From Alphaproteobacteria bacterium (GTDB taxonomy: Bacteria > Pseudomonadota > Alphaproteobacteria > DSM-16000 > Inquilinaceae): a DNA stretch of 64,000 bases. Position 1 is the stretch's first letter; every line of letters begins with the position of its first letter. The translations under genes were made by a program, and so were the position numbers. Location of the stretch: assembly GCA_028281925.1 (NCBI GenBank), contig JANQIX010000016.1:48601-112600 (forward strand), read 5' to 3'. The notes under the pieces were generated by a model, which worked only from the letters and a program-made list of their open reading frames with translations, searched no databases and was not told where the DNA came from. This document shows positions 46,588 through 54,516 of this stretch, piece by piece.

Positions 46588-48573
46588 ATGGTCCACAGAA
46601 CTTGCGTACCGGCACTGGCAATGTCGCTGATGGCGGGCACCGCCTTGGCACAGGTGACCCACCCTTTGGACGGCCTTACCGAAGCGGAATACCTCGCCAT
46701 TCAGGAGATCCTCGGGGCCGCTGGCCATTTCGATGAGGACACACGGCTTCCCTATATCGAGCTGCAGGAACCGGCCAAGGATGTGGTTCGCGCGTGGTCT
46801 GCGGGCAATCCGATCATGCGCGTTGCGCGTGCGACCGTGCGCAACGGCCCGGATACGCATGACGCCATCATCGATCTGACCGGCCAAGAGCTGCTTTCCT
46901 GGGAGCAGGCCAGTGGCCAAAGCATGATCCTGCTCGAAGAGTTCCTGGGCGCGATGGAACTGGCCCTGGCCTCTGAGGAGATGATCGCTGGCCTGGCAGC
47001 CAGGGGGATCGCCGTTGAGGACGTGTTCTGCCTGCCGCTGACGGCCGGCGCGTTCGGCCTGCCGGAGGAAGAAGGCCGGCGCCTGATGCGGGTGCCCTGC
47101 TACATGCTGCCCAGCGGCTCGAACTTCTACGCCCAGCCGATCGAAGGGCTGTTCGCCACGGTTGATCTGATCGGCAATGAGGTTGTGGATGTCGTCGATA
47201 CCGGCACGGTCCGAGTTCCAAGCGACCCTTGGGGATACACCGAAGAGGAACTGGCCGAACGGTTCAGCGGCCTGCGCCCGCACGCGCATTTTGCAGGCCT
47301 GGCCGAGCCGGAGGCCGTGAACTACGCGATCGACGGCCACATGGTCGCGTGGGATATGTGGCGGTTCCACCTGCGGGTCGACCGCCGGCCCGGCCTGGTT
47401 GTCTCACTGGTGGACGCACAAGACGGCGATGACTGGCGACCGGTTCTCTATCAGGGGCATCTGTCGGAAGTGTTCGTGCCCTATATGAGCCCGGACGCCG
47501 GCTGGTACTGGCGCACCTATATGGACAGCGGGGAATACGGGTTCGGGATCTTCCTGAGCCCGCTGCGTCCCGGCGTCGACTGCCCGGCCCACGCCACGTT
47601 CCTGGATGCGACGTTGAGCGCTGATGACGGCACACCGTTCACCCTGCCCGGCGTGATCTGCATCTTCGAACGAAGCCTCGGCGACCCGGCCTGGCGGCAT
47701 TTCGAGATCTTTGCCCAGTCCGACGAAGTTTTCGTGCCGGCCGAAGGCCGACCGGGGACGGAGCTGGTGGTCAGAACTGCGTCCGAGGTCGGTAACTACG
47801 ACTATCTTCTGGATTACCGTTTCCACCAGGACGGCTCCATCCACATCACCGTCGGCTCAACCGGGCTGGATGCTGTTCAGGGAGTCGCCACGACACATAT
47901 GTCAGATGCGACCGCCGACGCTGACACGGCCTTCGGCACGCTGATCGCGCCGAACCTCGTGGCGCCGAACCATGACCACTATTTCAACTTCCGCCTCGAT
48001 CTCGATGTCGACGGCATCGACAACAGCTTCATGCGGGCGCAGCTGGTCAGTGCCGAGGCCCCGGCCGACATCCCCCGACAGTCGTTCTGGCAGGTCCAGC
48101 ACGACATGCCCATGACCGATACCGAAGCCCGATCGAATATGAGCCCGGCAAGCCCCGCCCTCTATCATCTGGTGAACACCAATGTCGAAAGCGGGCTTGG
48201 CCACCATCCCGGCTATATGCTGATGCCGCATGGAAGCTACGCCTACGCGCAGATGTTGCTGACCGACCCGCCGGCGGCGCGCAACGCCTATATCGGGTAT
48301 CAGCTGTTCGTGACGCCGCACGACCCTGCCGAGCGATATGCCGGTGGTCAGTACGCCTTCCAATCGTCTGGGGACGACACGCTGATGACGTGGACGGCCA
48401 ACGACCGTTCGATCGACAATACCGACCTGGTGACCTGGTATACGGTCGGCTTCCACCACGTGCCGCGGATGGAGGACTGGCCGGTGATGTCGACCCATTG
48501 GACCGGCTTCACGCTGGCCCCCTTCAACTTCTTCGACCACAACCCGGCCGTCACCATCCGATTGCCGGAATGA
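46588..48573 (+). CDS. tynA: Secreted copper amine oxidase (TynA-like)
   Basis: The 661-aa protein has a signal peptide cleaved after TALA. It oxidises primary amines such as phenylethylamine to the aldehyde, H2O2 and ammonia. The topaquinone precursor is Tyr404 in VGNYDYLLDYRF and the catalytic Asp is in YMDSGEYGFG. Copper His ligands are in NHDHYFNFRLD (HxH) and HHVPRMEDWPVM. The position three before Asn is Glu (E-V-G-N-Y-D), where the consensus TxxNY has Thr. It follows the hydratase/dehydrogenase gene by 13 bases with GGGGAGG upstream, and would feed phenylacetaldehyde into phenylacetate catabolism. Confidence 0.92.
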   Translation: MVHRTCVPALAMSLMAGTALAQVTHPLDGLTEAEYLAIQEILGAAGHFDEDTRLPYIELQEPAKDVVRAWSAGNPIMRVARATVRNGPDTHDAIIDLTGQELLSWEQASGQSMILLEEFLGAMELALASEEMIAGLAARGIAVEDVFCLPLTAGAFGLPEEEGRRLMRVPCYMLPSGSNFYAQPIEGLFATVDLIGNEVVDVVDTGTVRVPSDPWGYTEEELAERFSGLRPHAHFAGLAEPEAVNYAIDGHMVAWDMWRFHLRVDRRPGLVVSLVDAQDGDDWRPVLYQGHLSEVFVPYMSPDAGWYWRTYMDSGEYGFGIFLSPLRPGVDCPAHATFLDATLSADDGTPFTLPGVICIFERSLGDPAWRHFEIFAQSDEVFVPAEGRPGTELVVRTASEVGNYDYLLDYRFHQDGSIHITVGSTGLDAVQGVATTHMSDATADADTAFGTLIAPNLVAPNHDHYFNFRLDLDVDGIDNSFMRAQLVSAEAPADIPRQSFWQVQHDMPMTDTEARSNMSPASPALYHLVNTNVESGLGHHPGYMLMPHGSYAYAQMLLTDPPAARNAYIGYQLFVTPHDPAERYAGGQYAFQSSGDDTLMTWTANDRSIDNTDLVTWYTVGFHHVPRMEDWPVMSTHWTGFTLAPFNFFDHNPAVTIRLPE

Positions 48574-48676
48574 GCGGATTCTCCGGTTCACCTGAGTAGC
48601 GTCGGCCGGCGGTCCGCTAAGTGGGTTCCACCATGCGGCCGTCGGTCGGAGCCAAACGAATGGTCACAGGAATTCA

Positions 48677-48711
48677 TTCTGGACAGATTGGGCATTTCTG
48701 GACAGATTGGC
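48677..48711. repeat. Tandem direct repeat TTCTGGACAGATTGG
   Basis: The 15-mer TTCTGGACAGATTGG occurs at 48677-48691 and again at 48696-48710, separated by four bases. It lies in the gap next to the tail module and could be a regulator site or an insertion scar. No second copy was noticed at the right edge near 63.4 kb. Confidence 0.6.
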
Positions 48712-48822
48712 ATAGATGATGCGGGATTGCGGGCGCGAACTTCCACAGAGAATCTTAAGACAAGGAAGCAACTTGCGAGCGCTTCCGTAGCCGCCTGTGC
48801 GGATCGATAAGGCGGCATGAAG

Positions 48823-48840
48823 CCAGGACAATAGTCCTGG
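48823..48840. terminator. Hairpin CCAGGAC-aata-GTCCTGG
   Basis: This is a perfect 7-bp stem with a 4-base loop, followed by a mixed GATCTTTCTG tract. It lies 250 bp after tynA and could end readthrough from the phenylacetate operon before the tail genes. With no clean U-run, this is a moderate guess. Confidence 0.35.
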
Positions 48841-49117
48841 GATCTTTCTGCCTGCAACATCGTCCATAGACGCCTTTAGCCGAGACAGGAACCGTTGTCC
48901 TTTGCGACACGCCACACCGGCGGTCGATAAGGATGAACGCACCTGCATCGGCTCGGTCATCGGCGAGATCGGGGCACGTGCCTGCCGTGGCTCGCGCGAT
49001 TCTCTGCCGGTTGAGGACAAAGCGACAGCGCGCCGGCGATAACCGCCGGCCTCGCCGCGAACGTACCGGTCGGTATCGAGCCGCCGGACGAACGGAACAG
49101 GCTGCCAAGAGGTGACC

Positions 49118-49555
49118 ATGACACATCTGCGGATGGCGATCCGCCAGCGGATCGAGACAGTTCTGGGCGCGATTTCGGGCGTCACGATCGAAAGTGGCCG
49201 GGTGCAGGCATGGGTGCTGGGCGAGCTGCCGGGCATCAACATTCTCACACCGACCGAGGCCGTTGTGCCCGATGACAAGGGGTCCGTCGGATTGCGCACA
49301 TTGACCGTGTCCGTCGTGGCAGCGGAGGCCGCAGGGGCGGACGATGCGCTGGACGGACTGTGCCTGGATGTCGAATCCCTGCTCGAGTCCGACTGGCAAA
49401 GCCTGACGGCGGGGGCGCTGGGAACGATGCTGTTCGACTGGCAGCTGGCCAAGACGGACGTCGATCTATCGACGGAGGCTGACACCACAATCGGCACGGC
49501 CACGTTGACCTTCAACGCGAAATATCTCGCCACAGCGGGGTCGCCCAGCTCGTGA
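49118..49555 (+). CDS. Phage tail terminator-like protein
   Basis: The 145-aa alpha/beta protein begins MTHLRMAIRQRIETVLGAIS, then alternates strands and helices (GLRTLTVSVVAAEAAGADDA, a LDxLCLDVE helix, ending TATLTFNAKYLA). This is the pattern of lambda gpU/gp8-type tail terminators (completion proteins). The GTG at 49112 is an alternative, but AAGAGG spacing favours ATG 49118. In GTA-like and lambda-like tails this gene directly precedes the tail tube gene. Here 4.5 kb of sugar-transfer genes are inserted between the two. Similarity is judged by pattern only. Confidence 0.6.
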   Translation: MTHLRMAIRQRIETVLGAISGVTIESGRVQAWVLGELPGINILTPTEAVVPDDKGSVGLRTLTVSVVAAEAAGADDALDGLCLDVESLLESDWQSLTAGALGTMLFDWQLAKTDVDLSTEADTTIGTATLTFNAKYLATAGSPSS

Positions 49556-50241
49556 CCCCGCCGGTCTGGACTGCCGACCGTCGATGGCCGGACCAAACGG
49601 CCGTGATCGTAGCAGGCGGACCGAGCCTTCGGACGATGGACCTGTCGTGCCTGGAGGCACCGCGGGGCGATCGGCCGCCGGTGATTGTCGTCAACACGAG
49701 CTACCGGCTGCTGACCCGTGCTGAGGTTCTGTACTTCTGTGATTACAAATGGTTCGCCGAACATCGCGAGGCGGTCATGGCCTGGCCCGGTCTGGCTGTG
49801 ACCTTGGCGATGAAGGCGGCGCAGGAGTGCCCGACAGTGCGGTGGCTGAGTCAGGGCGATGTGAGCGGACTGGCAGACGATCGGTCCGTGCTGAACACCG
49901 GCCGCAATTCGGGATATCAGGCGATCGGGCTTGCCGTGCATTTCGGGGCCAGGCGGATCGTGCTGGTCGGCTTCGACATGGCACAGGGGCCGGATGGCGC
50001 CTGCCATTGGCACGCTCCGCATCAGGGACGACCTCAAGGGCCGGGGCATTGGCGGCGGATCATGCTGCCCCATTTTCCGAGCCTGGTTGCCCCGTTGATG
50101 GAGCGCGGCGTCACGGTGGTAAATGCCACGCCAGGCAGCGCGTTGGATGTGTTCCCGCATGTGACCCTGGGCGACGAGATCGCCCGCTGGCGGCTGCAGC
50201 AGACCGATGCCGGACGACAGGCAACCGAGGCGGCCGCTTAG
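49552..50241 (+). CDS. MptE-like/DUF115-type phage-associated protein
   Basis: The 229-aa protein opens with a Rossmann-like TAVIVAGGPSLRTMDLSCL, followed by VIVVNTSYRLLTRAEVLYFCDYKWF and a later ARRIVLVGFDMAQGPDGACHWH. Phage tail and capsid regions often carry proteins with this VIVVN-YRL-ADVLYxCDxxW layout, of unknown function. It is related to the 6-hydroxymethylpterin pyrophosphokinase/DUF115 fold also found in surface-glycan (motility accessory) proteins. It starts at a GTG overlapping the terminator gene stop, so it is translated with the tail genes. Confidence 0.68.
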   Translation: MTPPVWTADRRWPDQTAVIVAGGPSLRTMDLSCLEAPRGDRPPVIVVNTSYRLLTRAEVLYFCDYKWFAEHREAVMAWPGLAVTLAMKAAQECPTVRWLSQGDVSGLADDRSVLNTGRNSGYQAIGLAVHFGARRIVLVGFDMAQGPDGACHWHAPHQGRPQGPGHWRRIMLPHFPSLVAPLMERGVTVVNATPGSALDVFPHVTLGDEIARWRLQQTDAGRQATEAAA

Positions 50242-51031
50242 CGGGCAAGCGGTCTGCCTGATCCGGACGTCGCCGCACTACCGGCACGATGCCGTGCTGA
50301 GCGGCCTGCAGTCCATCGGGCTGCGGGCTGAGACGGTGACACCGGCTCGGTGGCAGGCGGGCGACGTGCTGGTGATCTGGAACCGCTATGGGCGTTTCGC
50401 CGCGGTTGCGGACAGGTGCGAGGCTGCCGGTGGCGTCGTGATTGTGGCCGAAAACGGATATCTGGGCCGGGACGGTGAAGGCCGGCAGCTCTACGCCCTG
50501 GCGTTGGACCACCACAAAGGGCCGGGACGCTGGTTCCCGCAGGCAGATCGATCGCGATGGCGGCGGCTAAGGCTGCAGATACGGCCATGGCGGCCGGGCG
50601 GCCAATGGGTGCTGCTGGCGCCCGAGCGTGGCATCGGCCCGCCGGACCATGCCATGCCGCGGGACTGGCCGGGCCGAGCGGAAGCTGTCCTGCGCCGGAT
50701 CAGCGACAAGCCGGTGCGGGTGCGGAGGCATCCGGGCAACCACGCGCCAGAGCGGTCGCTGAGCGAGGATCTGGGGGGCGCGGCCGCGGTTATCACCTGG
50801 GGGTCGACGGCCGGCCTGGAAGCGCTGCTGGCGGGCGTGCCCGTCTATCACGCCATGCCCCGATGGATCGGAGCGCCCTGCGCCCAGCACTGGGACTGCA
50901 GTTCGACGCTGCCGGCGCCAAACCTTCCAGACCGGAGCGAGCTGTTTGCATCCATCGCCTGGGCACAGTGGACAGTCGAGGAGATCGCAGACGGTGCGCC
51001 GTTCCGTCACCTGCTATTCGACGTCGGGTAA
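50207..51031 (+). CDS. Capsule/LPS-type glycosyltransferase-like protein, copy 1
   Basis: The 274-aa protein has GT-B-like features: VLVIWNRYGRF, WVLLAPERGIG, VRVRRHPGNH and AAVITWGSTAGLEALLAGVPVY. The last is the nucleotide-sugar-binding Gly-rich/Glu segment typical of KpsS/KpsC-like and CDP-glycerol transferase-like proteins. It overlaps the previous gene by 35 bases. Its end, WTVEEIADGAPF, also contains the GAGGAG that serves the next start. A homologue (copy 2) follows directly. Target sugar unknown. Confidence 0.6.
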   Translation: MPDDRQPRRPLSGQAVCLIRTSPHYRHDAVLSGLQSIGLRAETVTPARWQAGDVLVIWNRYGRFAAVADRCEAAGGVVIVAENGYLGRDGEGRQLYALALDHHKGPGRWFPQADRSRWRRLRLQIRPWRPGGQWVLLAPERGIGPPDHAMPRDWPGRAEAVLRRISDKPVRVRRHPGNHAPERSLSEDLGGAAAVITWGSTAGLEALLAGVPVYHAMPRWIGAPCAQHWDCSSTLPAPNLPDRSELFASIAWAQWTVEEIADGAPFRHLLFDVG

Positions 51032-51782
51032 ACGCACCGGCCACAAGCTGCTGACGGCCTTCGCCGAAGGTTGTCGCGGCCAAGTCGTGCGAAACGCGCG
51101 ACGGCCGGTGGAGTCCAGTATCGCCGTCTTCTACGGCGTCAACGACATGACCCTGCCGCTGCAGCGGCAATGCATCAGAGAGGGGCGGCCGTGGATCTAT
51201 ATCGACCACGGCTATTTCGAGCGGGATACGCACTACCGGGTGGTGCTGAATCGGCGGCAACACTGCGGACGGGGAAGTGTCCGTCGCCCGGCACCCGTCC
51301 CCATCCAGCCCTGGCGTCGCGACGGCTCCGAGGTCGTGATCGCGCTGCAGCACCCGGACAGCTATCGGCTGTTGTTGGGCAAGAGCCAGGACGACTGGCT
51401 CGCGGACATCACCGCGTCGGTGGCGCGGCTGACCGACCGGGAGATCCGGGTGCGCACCAAACCCCAGATGCCGGGCGCGCAGAGACCGCTTGCGAGCGAT
51501 CTGAAGAACGCGTGGTGCCTGGTTAGCTGGATGAGCAACGCCGCGGTCGACGCAATCTGCATGGGCGTGCCGGCGATCGTACTGGGCGAAGACTGCGCCG
51601 CCCGGCCGATGGCGGGCCATCAGCTGGATCAGGTGGAAGATCCGCCGCGGCCAGACGGGCGCGAGCACTGGGCGGCTGTGCTGGCCAGCAATCAATGGAC
51701 GATTGAGGAGATGACGGATGGGCGATGCTGGGCGGAGCTCAACAGCACAGCCGAAGATGCCGGGCCCCCTGCCGCTGCTTGA
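50994..51782 (+). CDS. Capsule/LPS-type glycosyltransferase-like protein, copy 2
   Basis: About 262 aa from GTG 50994 (MRRSVTCYSTSGKRTGHKLL), 38 bases inside copy 1, with GAGGAG upstream; an ATG at 50946 is less likely. Shared features with copy 1 are PWIYIDHGYFERDTHYR, VRTKPQMPGAQRPLASDL, a CLVSWMSNAAVDAICMGVPAI glycosyltransferase loop and the end WTIEEMTDGRCW. The two look like an old tandem duplication. It lacks the N-terminal domain of full-size capsule transferases. Confidence 0.58.
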   Translation: MRRSVTCYSTSGKRTGHKLLTAFAEGCRGQVVRNARRPVESSIAVFYGVNDMTLPLQRQCIREGRPWIYIDHGYFERDTHYRVVLNRRQHCGRGSVRRPAPVPIQPWRRDGSEVVIALQHPDSYRLLLGKSQDDWLADITASVARLTDREIRVRTKPQMPGAQRPLASDLKNAWCLVSWMSNAAVDAICMGVPAIVLGEDCAARPMAGHQLDQVEDPPRPDGREHWAAVLASNQWTIEEMTDGRCWAELNSTAEDAGPPAAA

Positions 51783-52413
51783 CGTCGATCCAGCTGCAGT
51801 GGCGTGGATCCGCGGACAGCGCACCCAGCTGACGGGTGACGATGCGGCCGTCGCCGGCGGCTATGCGGCCGAGATCAGCCGCGAGCTGGACCAGATCTGG
51901 CCATGGCTGCCGTCGCCGTTGACCCGCTGGATCGATATCGGCTGTGGCATGGCTGGGCTATCGGCGCTGCTCTACAAGCGGCTGCGGCAGAAGCCCGAGC
52001 AGTTCTTTCTGCTGGACGGGACTGGCGACAGCCCGATCCAAGCCGGGTGGCACGACCGGGCGCTGGCGCCTTGGAACGACCGTCACGCGGCACGTGCCCT
52101 ACTGAACGCGAACCAAGTGCCGCTATTGCGCGGCGAGTGGGTGGATGTCGGCACGCAGACTATCGACGGGCCGCCGGTTGACCTGATCGTCTCCACCCTG
52201 TCTTGGGGGCACCACTATCCGGTCGATGCCTATGGGCCGCTGGTGGCGTCGATGCTGGCGCCAGGCGGACGCGTGATCCTAGACCTGCGCAACAGCCGGA
52301 ACGGAGAGGCAGCACTGCAGCGGCTTGGTCTGACGCAGCTGGCGGTGTTGCCGCTGGAGGGGATCAACGCACCCAAATCGACCCGGCAGGTGTGGGAGCG
52401 CCGGTCGCGCTGA
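51718..52413 (+). CDS. SAM-dependent methyltransferase-like protein
   Basis: The 231-aa protein has a class I methyltransferase motif I in RWIDIGCGMAGLSALLYKR, an acidic motif II in FFLLDGTGDS, a motif IV-like VDLIVSTLSWGHHYP and a motif V/VI-like LAPGGRVILDLRN. ATG 51718 has GAGGAG seven bases upstream, inside copy 2; ATG 51757 is an alternative. It may methylate a sugar or a tail protein. Its membership of the same overlapping gene string suggests that it modifies the glycan made by the neighbours. Confidence 0.68.
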   Translation: MGDAGRSSTAQPKMPGPLPLLDVDPAAVAWIRGQRTQLTGDDAAVAGGYAAEISRELDQIWPWLPSPLTRWIDIGCGMAGLSALLYKRLRQKPEQFFLLDGTGDSPIQAGWHDRALAPWNDRHAARALLNANQVPLLRGEWVDVGTQTIDGPPVDLIVSTLSWGHHYPVDAYGPLVASMLAPGGRVILDLRNSRNGEAALQRLGLTQLAVLPLEGINAPKSTRQVWERRSR

Positions 52414-52462
52414 CCTTTGGCGGACGCCGAACACAAGACACACAGGCAATCGGTGACGGGAT

Positions 52463-53230
52463 ATGGGGCTTGGCGACGAGATCATGGTGACCGGCGAGGC
52501 GCGCCGGCTGCAGGCGCTGGACCCGCGACCCGTCGCGGTTTCGGACGGCAAGGGTCGGGGACGGTTTCACTGGCTGTGGGAAGGATCGCGGCGAATCCTG
52601 CGGCCGGAGGAGGCGCGCGGCAAGGACTGTCAGTGGCTGGTGAACGGGCCCGGGCGACGGCCCTATGTCGACTACGTCCTGACCCGAAAGGAGCGCTGGG
52701 CTTATACCGGGTGGCGGGTGACGGTGCCGGAGCTGCACGTTCCACCCCAGGCCATGGCCTGGGCCAAGCGCTGGGCCGGCTGCGTGGTGGTCGAGCCGCA
52801 TATCAAGCCGACGGCCAGCCCGAACAAGCAGTGGGGATGGGACCGCTGGCAGCAGCTGGTGCGGATCTGCCCCGACCTGCCGTGGGTACAACCGGGCGCC
52901 CGGAGCGCCCGCGTGCTGGACGGTGTGGAGCGGGTCGAAACCCCTGAGTTCTGGCAGGCGGTGGCGTTGCTGGCGCATGCGCGGGCGGCGGTGCTGCCGG
53001 AAGGTGCCCTGCACCATGCCGCTGCGGCCGTGGGACTGCCGGCGGTGGTGTTGTTCGGGCATCTCTGCAGCCCGGCGAACACCGGATACGACCTGCACAT
53101 CAACGTGACCAAAGGCGGCCCCTGCGGCTGGCGGGTGCCCTGTGGGCATTGCTCGCGGGCCTGGGCGGAGATCACGCCCGAGGCTGTCGCGGAGATGCTG
53201 TACGGGCTGATAGCGCGCCGGGTGGCCTGA
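52463..53230 (+). CDS. Glycosyltransferase family 9-like protein
   Basis: The 255-aa protein begins MGLGDEIMVTGEARRL, the GLGD opening of ADP-heptose transferase-like proteins. It continues with CVVVEPHIKPTASPNKQWGW and HARAAVLPEGALHHAAAAVGLPAVVLFG, which matches the GT9 donor-site region (GxxHxAAAxGxPxVxLFG). The acceptor is unknown. It lies 49 bases after the methyltransferase gene and 105 bases before the next transferase; that gap holds a palindromic repeat. Confidence 0.68.
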   Translation: MGLGDEIMVTGEARRLQALDPRPVAVSDGKGRGRFHWLWEGSRRILRPEEARGKDCQWLVNGPGRRPYVDYVLTRKERWAYTGWRVTVPELHVPPQAMAWAKRWAGCVVVEPHIKPTASPNKQWGWDRWQQLVRICPDLPWVQPGARSARVLDGVERVETPEFWQAVALLAHARAAVLPEGALHHAAAAVGLPAVVLFGHLCSPANTGYDLHINVTKGGPCGWRVPCGHCSRAWAEITPEAVAEMLYGLIARRVA

Positions 53231-53267
53231 TCGGCAACGGCCTCGAACTCTGCCCGGCGGCAACGAG

Positions 53268-53287
53268 ATCCCCGCCTGTGCGGGGAT
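53268..53287. repeat. Palindromic repeat ATCCCCGC-ctgt-GCGGGGAT
   Basis: A perfect 8-bp stem with a four-base loop, in the context GAGATCCCCGCC...GGGGATGACG. This matches the dispersed REP-like hairpins common in proteobacterial intergenic DNA, whose chance translation reads VIPAQAGIS. It may act as a terminator or mRNA-stabilising hairpin between the two transferase genes and marks a junction inside the cassette. Confidence 0.65.
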
Positions 53288-53335
53288 GACGGAGACGCGG
53301 TCGCGCTCTGCGCGGCGCGACGACAAGGAACATCC

Positions 53336-54058
53336 ATGAACGGGACCCTGCGGGTCTTCGTCGGGTTCGATGCCGACGAAGCGCTGGCCTATGCCGTGTG
53401 CGTGGCGTCGCTGGTGAAGCACAGCAGCATTCCGCTGGACGTACAGCCGCTGGTGCAGGCGGACCTGCGGGCCAAAGGGCTGTACCGCCGGACCGAGGCG
53501 ATCGGCGAAGACGGGCAGCGGTGGTGCTGCGTGTCCGACGCGCCGATGGCGACGGAGTTCTCCAACTCCCGCTTCGTGGTGCCGCGGCTGGCCCCGGGCG
53601 GTTGGGCGCTGTTCTGCGACAGCGACTTCCTGTGGCGGCGCGACGTGGCCGAGCTGCTGGTCGAAGCGGACCCGGCCCATGCCGTGATGGTGGTCAAGCA
53701 CCGGCACGAGCCGGAGGACGGCCGGAAGATGCGCGGGCAGGCGCAGACGCGCTACGCCCGCAAGAACTGGTCATCCCTGATCCTCTGGAATCTGGAGCAC
53801 GAGGCGAACCGGCTGGTGGACGCGGTGGCGGACACCTGGCCGGGGCGCGCGCTGCATGCCCTGCGGTGGCTGACGGACGACGAAGTCGGCGCACTGCCCG
53901 GGCGATGGAACTGGCTGGAGGGCGTGGACCCTTTGCCAGAGATCGGCGAGCCGTCGGCGGTGCACTACACCCTCGGCACGCCGGATATGCCGGGCCGCGA
54001 GCAGGCGGCCTATGCACAAGAGTGGTGGGCGGTCGCCCATGACCTGGGGCTGGCATGA
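53336..54058 (+). CDS. Glycosyltransferase (GT-A fold, GT8-like)
   Basis: The 240-aa protein opens RVFVGFDADEALAYAVCVASL and has a metal-binding DxD-type motif in GWALFCDSDFLWRRD (DSD), followed by an acceptor region SLILWNLEHEAN and LPEIGEPSAVHYTLGTPD. These are GT8-like or phage-encoded transferase features. ATG 53336 is preceded by an AAGGA site. It overlaps the tail tube leader by a few bases, so the cassette is continuous with the tail genes. Confidence 0.72.
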   Translation: MNGTLRVFVGFDADEALAYAVCVASLVKHSSIPLDVQPLVQADLRAKGLYRRTEAIGEDGQRWCCVSDAPMATEFSNSRFVVPRLAPGGWALFCDSDFLWRRDVAELLVEADPAHAVMVVKHRHEPEDGRKMRGQAQTRYARKNWSSLILWNLEHEANRLVDAVADTWPGRALHALRWLTDDEVGALPGRWNWLEGVDPLPEIGEPSAVHYTLGTPDMPGREQAAYAQEWWAVAHDLGLA

Positions 54059-54084
54059 GCCCTGAACCTTTGGAGACGATCACG

Positions 54085-54513
54085 ATGGCAAAAGAGTCAG
54101 GTGTCAACATCAAGCTGCAGGTCAGCGCCGAAGACAGCCCGGAGACCTGGGTGGATGTCGCCGGTCAGCGGGACACGCAGATGCAGGGGTCGGCGTCGGT
54201 GGTCGACATCGCCGACAAGTCTTCCGGCGGCTGGGGCGCCAGCCTGGCCGGCCCGCGTTCGGTTTCGGTGACCTGTTCCGGCGTAGCCAACTGGCCGGAC
54301 ACGAATGGTCTGGAGCTCTTGCGTTCGCGCTGGGATCCGGGCGCTTCGGTGGGTGCCAGCGTGCGCTGCAAGCTGTTGCTGAACGCCGCCGGCGCGGCCT
54401 ATGTCGGCGACTTCCACATCACCGAGTTCAGCGCCAGCGGCACGCATGACGGGTCGACGAACTATAGCGTGACGCTGCAGAACGCGAGTGCGCTCGACTA
54501 CCTGGCGGCATAG
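54085..54513 (+). CDS. Major tail tube protein (TP901-1/GTA gp9-like)
   Basis: The 142-aa protein starts MAKESGVNIKLQVSAEDSPE at ATG 54085 after TTTGGAG. It has the tail tube pattern: a beta-rich chain with a Gly/Ser loop (ASVVDIADKSSGGWGASLAGP), VSVTCSGVANW, FHITEFSASGTHDGSTNYSVTLQNAS. Such proteins stack as hexameric rings to form the flexible tail tube. It is followed four bases later by the tail assembly chaperone gene, the order found in GTAs and siphophages. Confidence 0.82.
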   Translation: MAKESGVNIKLQVSAEDSPETWVDVAGQRDTQMQGSASVVDIADKSSGGWGASLAGPRSVSVTCSGVANWPDTNGLELLRSRWDPGASVGASVRCKLLLNAAGAAYVGDFHITEFSASGTHDGSTNYSVTLQNASALDYLAA

Positions 54514-54516
54514 CCC

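Larger units (their letters stand above)
48574..49117. other. 544-bp intergenic region at the left edge of the tail module
   Basis: No gene can be supported here. The open frames on the minus strand are Arg/Ser/His-rich shadows running into the tail terminator gene. The stretch contains a 15-bp tandem direct repeat (48677-48711), a hairpin at 48823-48840 and a GC-rich dyad GCCGGCG-N5-CGCCGGC (49032-49050). It separates the amine oxidase from the phage-type genes and should contain the element boundary and the tail promoter. No tRNA or integrase was recognised. Confidence 0.5.

Noticed and set aside
48664..50160. A 498-codon minus-strand frame spanning the intergenic gap and the tail terminator
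   Set aside because: Ser/Arg-rich translation with no family likeness. It overlaps two coupled plus-strand genes with good starts.
53271..53330. A short minus-strand peptide reading SVIPAQAGISLPP
   Set aside because: This is the well-known chance translation of a dispersed palindromic repeat, not a gene.
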